DNA from: Sphingobacteriia bacterium
GTDB lineage: Bacteria > Bacteroidota > Bacteroidia > Bacteroidales > UBA7960
Reading direction: 5' to 3'
DNA length: 44,355 bases
NCBI GenBank assembly: GCA_011390785.1
Contig: JAABRR010000030.1
Span: 1-44,355 of the forward strand
This document shows, piece by piece, positions 43,863-44,355 of the stretch. The position numbers were made by a program, and so were the translations under genes. Numbering within the stretch: the stretch's first letter is position 1; the number at the start of each line of letters is the position of its first letter. Under the pieces are notes generated by a model. That model was given only the letters and a program-made list of their open reading frames with translations, made no database searches and had not been told where the DNA came from.

Positions 43863-44355
43863 TTAAACTTTTGTTAGTTCACTGATTGCGTAGAGAGGTA
43901 TATTCACCAGCCAATCCTGTTCGCGATGGTTTGACATGGATGCCCGGACACACCTTTGAAGATTATACTTCTCATGAAAAACTTTTAAACTTTTAGCCTG
44001 CAGGTTTTCTTCGGCCTTAACTTCAATAGGTATTACTATTCCGTTATTCTGAACCAGGAAGTCGAGCTCGGCAGTTGAACGTTCTGCTGTCCAATAATAA
44101 ATTGCATTCTCCCTGTCATTTACAAGTTGTTGTAAAACAAATTGTTCTGTAATTGCTCCCTTAAATTCACTGAAAATGGCATTGCCCTCCAGTATGGTTT
44201 TTGCATCAATACTGCCCATTGCACCCAGCAGTCCTACATCAACCAGAAATATTTTAAAAGCACTCCTGTCTTCGTAGGCTTTTAATGGAATTGCCGGTTT
44301 TGTAGTGCGAAATACCTTATGAATTTGCCCGCAATTAACCAACCACTCAATGGCA
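43863..44355 (-). CDS. C-terminal part of a third AAA/DUF4143 ATPase (cut by the window end)
   Basis: The frame is open to the window edge, so only the last 164 residues are seen. AFKIFLVDVGLLGAMGSID, EFKGAITEQFVLQQLV, IYYWTAERSTAELDFLVQNN and GIVIPIEVKAEEN are the DUF4143 C-terminal signature, with a complete E-L-D-F ... E-V-K triad. Its AAA domain must lie beyond 44355. The apparent start at 44342 (a TTG) is only where the window cuts the gene. It would be the third DUF4143 gene in a row, followed on the left by the other two. Confidence 0.9.
   Translation of the reverse strand, partial: AIEWLVNCGQIHKVFRTTKPAIPLKAYEDRSAFKIFLVDVGLLGAMGSIDAKTILEGNAIFSEFKGAITEQFVLQQLVNDRENAIYYWTAERSTAELDFLVQNNGIVIPIEVKAEENLQAKSLKVFHEKYNLQRCVRASMSNHREQDWLVNIPLYAISELTKV

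Noticed and set aside
1-44355. tRNA, rRNA or tmRNA genes
   Set aside because: I scanned the intergenic regions and saw no acceptor/anticodon cloverleaf pattern or rRNA-like sequence.

Overview
The window looks like a chromosomal segment of a Bacteroidota bacterium, probably Bacteroidales/Marinilabiliales-like; this is inferred from gene content, with no rRNA or marker-gene proof. Supporting signs are A/T-rich leaders with no Shine-Dalgarno on most genes, several TAnnTTTG-type -7 boxes, a Reg_prop/LuxR-type one-component regulator, a Nudix-family regulator next to xylBA, YtxH/holin-type small membrane genes, several DUF4143 ATPases, and many palindromic extragenic repeats.

Left end (1-5 kb, all minus strand): a REP-associated tyrosine transposase (RAYT) that carries three copies of a 28-bp palindrome inside its own reading frame; an SRPBCC protein; a HARE-HTH + Mrr-type endonuclease; a small membrane protein split by a one-base frameshift in a C-run; a DUF998 membrane protein; and a secreted TPR protein.

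5.2-12.3 kb (minus): a complete Mrp/Mnh-type cation/proton antiporter operon in the order mrpF-G-(A C-terminal part fused to B)-C-D-D2-D3-E. It has three NuoL/M/N-like subunits, and the third lacks the TM5 glutamate. Several of its genes have good Shine-Dalgarno sites, unlike their neighbours. It suggests life in a sodium-rich or alkaline setting.

12.7-21.5 kb (minus): a Reg_prop/LuxR regulator behind a secreted EEP-fold phosphatase/nuclease, an unknown lipoprotein, then a xylose operon (Nudix regulator xylR, xylulokinase xylB, xylose isomerase xylA) with a 23-bp palindrome upstream of xylR and a terminator after xylA.

22-37.2 kb: mixed-strand housekeeping and metabolic genes: DUF418 protein, divergent Lrp regulator and PLP-dependent sulfur amino acid lyase, WYL regulator, S41 protease, tocopherol cyclase-like protein, HD protein, SDR + DUF255 thioredoxin-like pair, metallophosphoesterase, YtxH/holin/small-protein cluster, cytidine deaminase and ChaN-like protein.

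37.3-44.4 kb: a GT28-like glycosyltransferase, an isolated sugar-nucleotide epimerase set among repeats, gene remnants (DUF4143 ATPase start, four-helix-bundle protein end) and three tandem DUF4143-type ATPases, the last cut by the window edge.

The least explained object is a dispersed element of about 173 bp, with three full copies (21577-21750, 39153-39325, 40704-40875) and one fragment (16645-16689). A 61-nt double-hairpin core is identical in all three full copies while the flanking arm diverges. One copy ends exactly at the epimerase start codon and another abuts a truncated gene.
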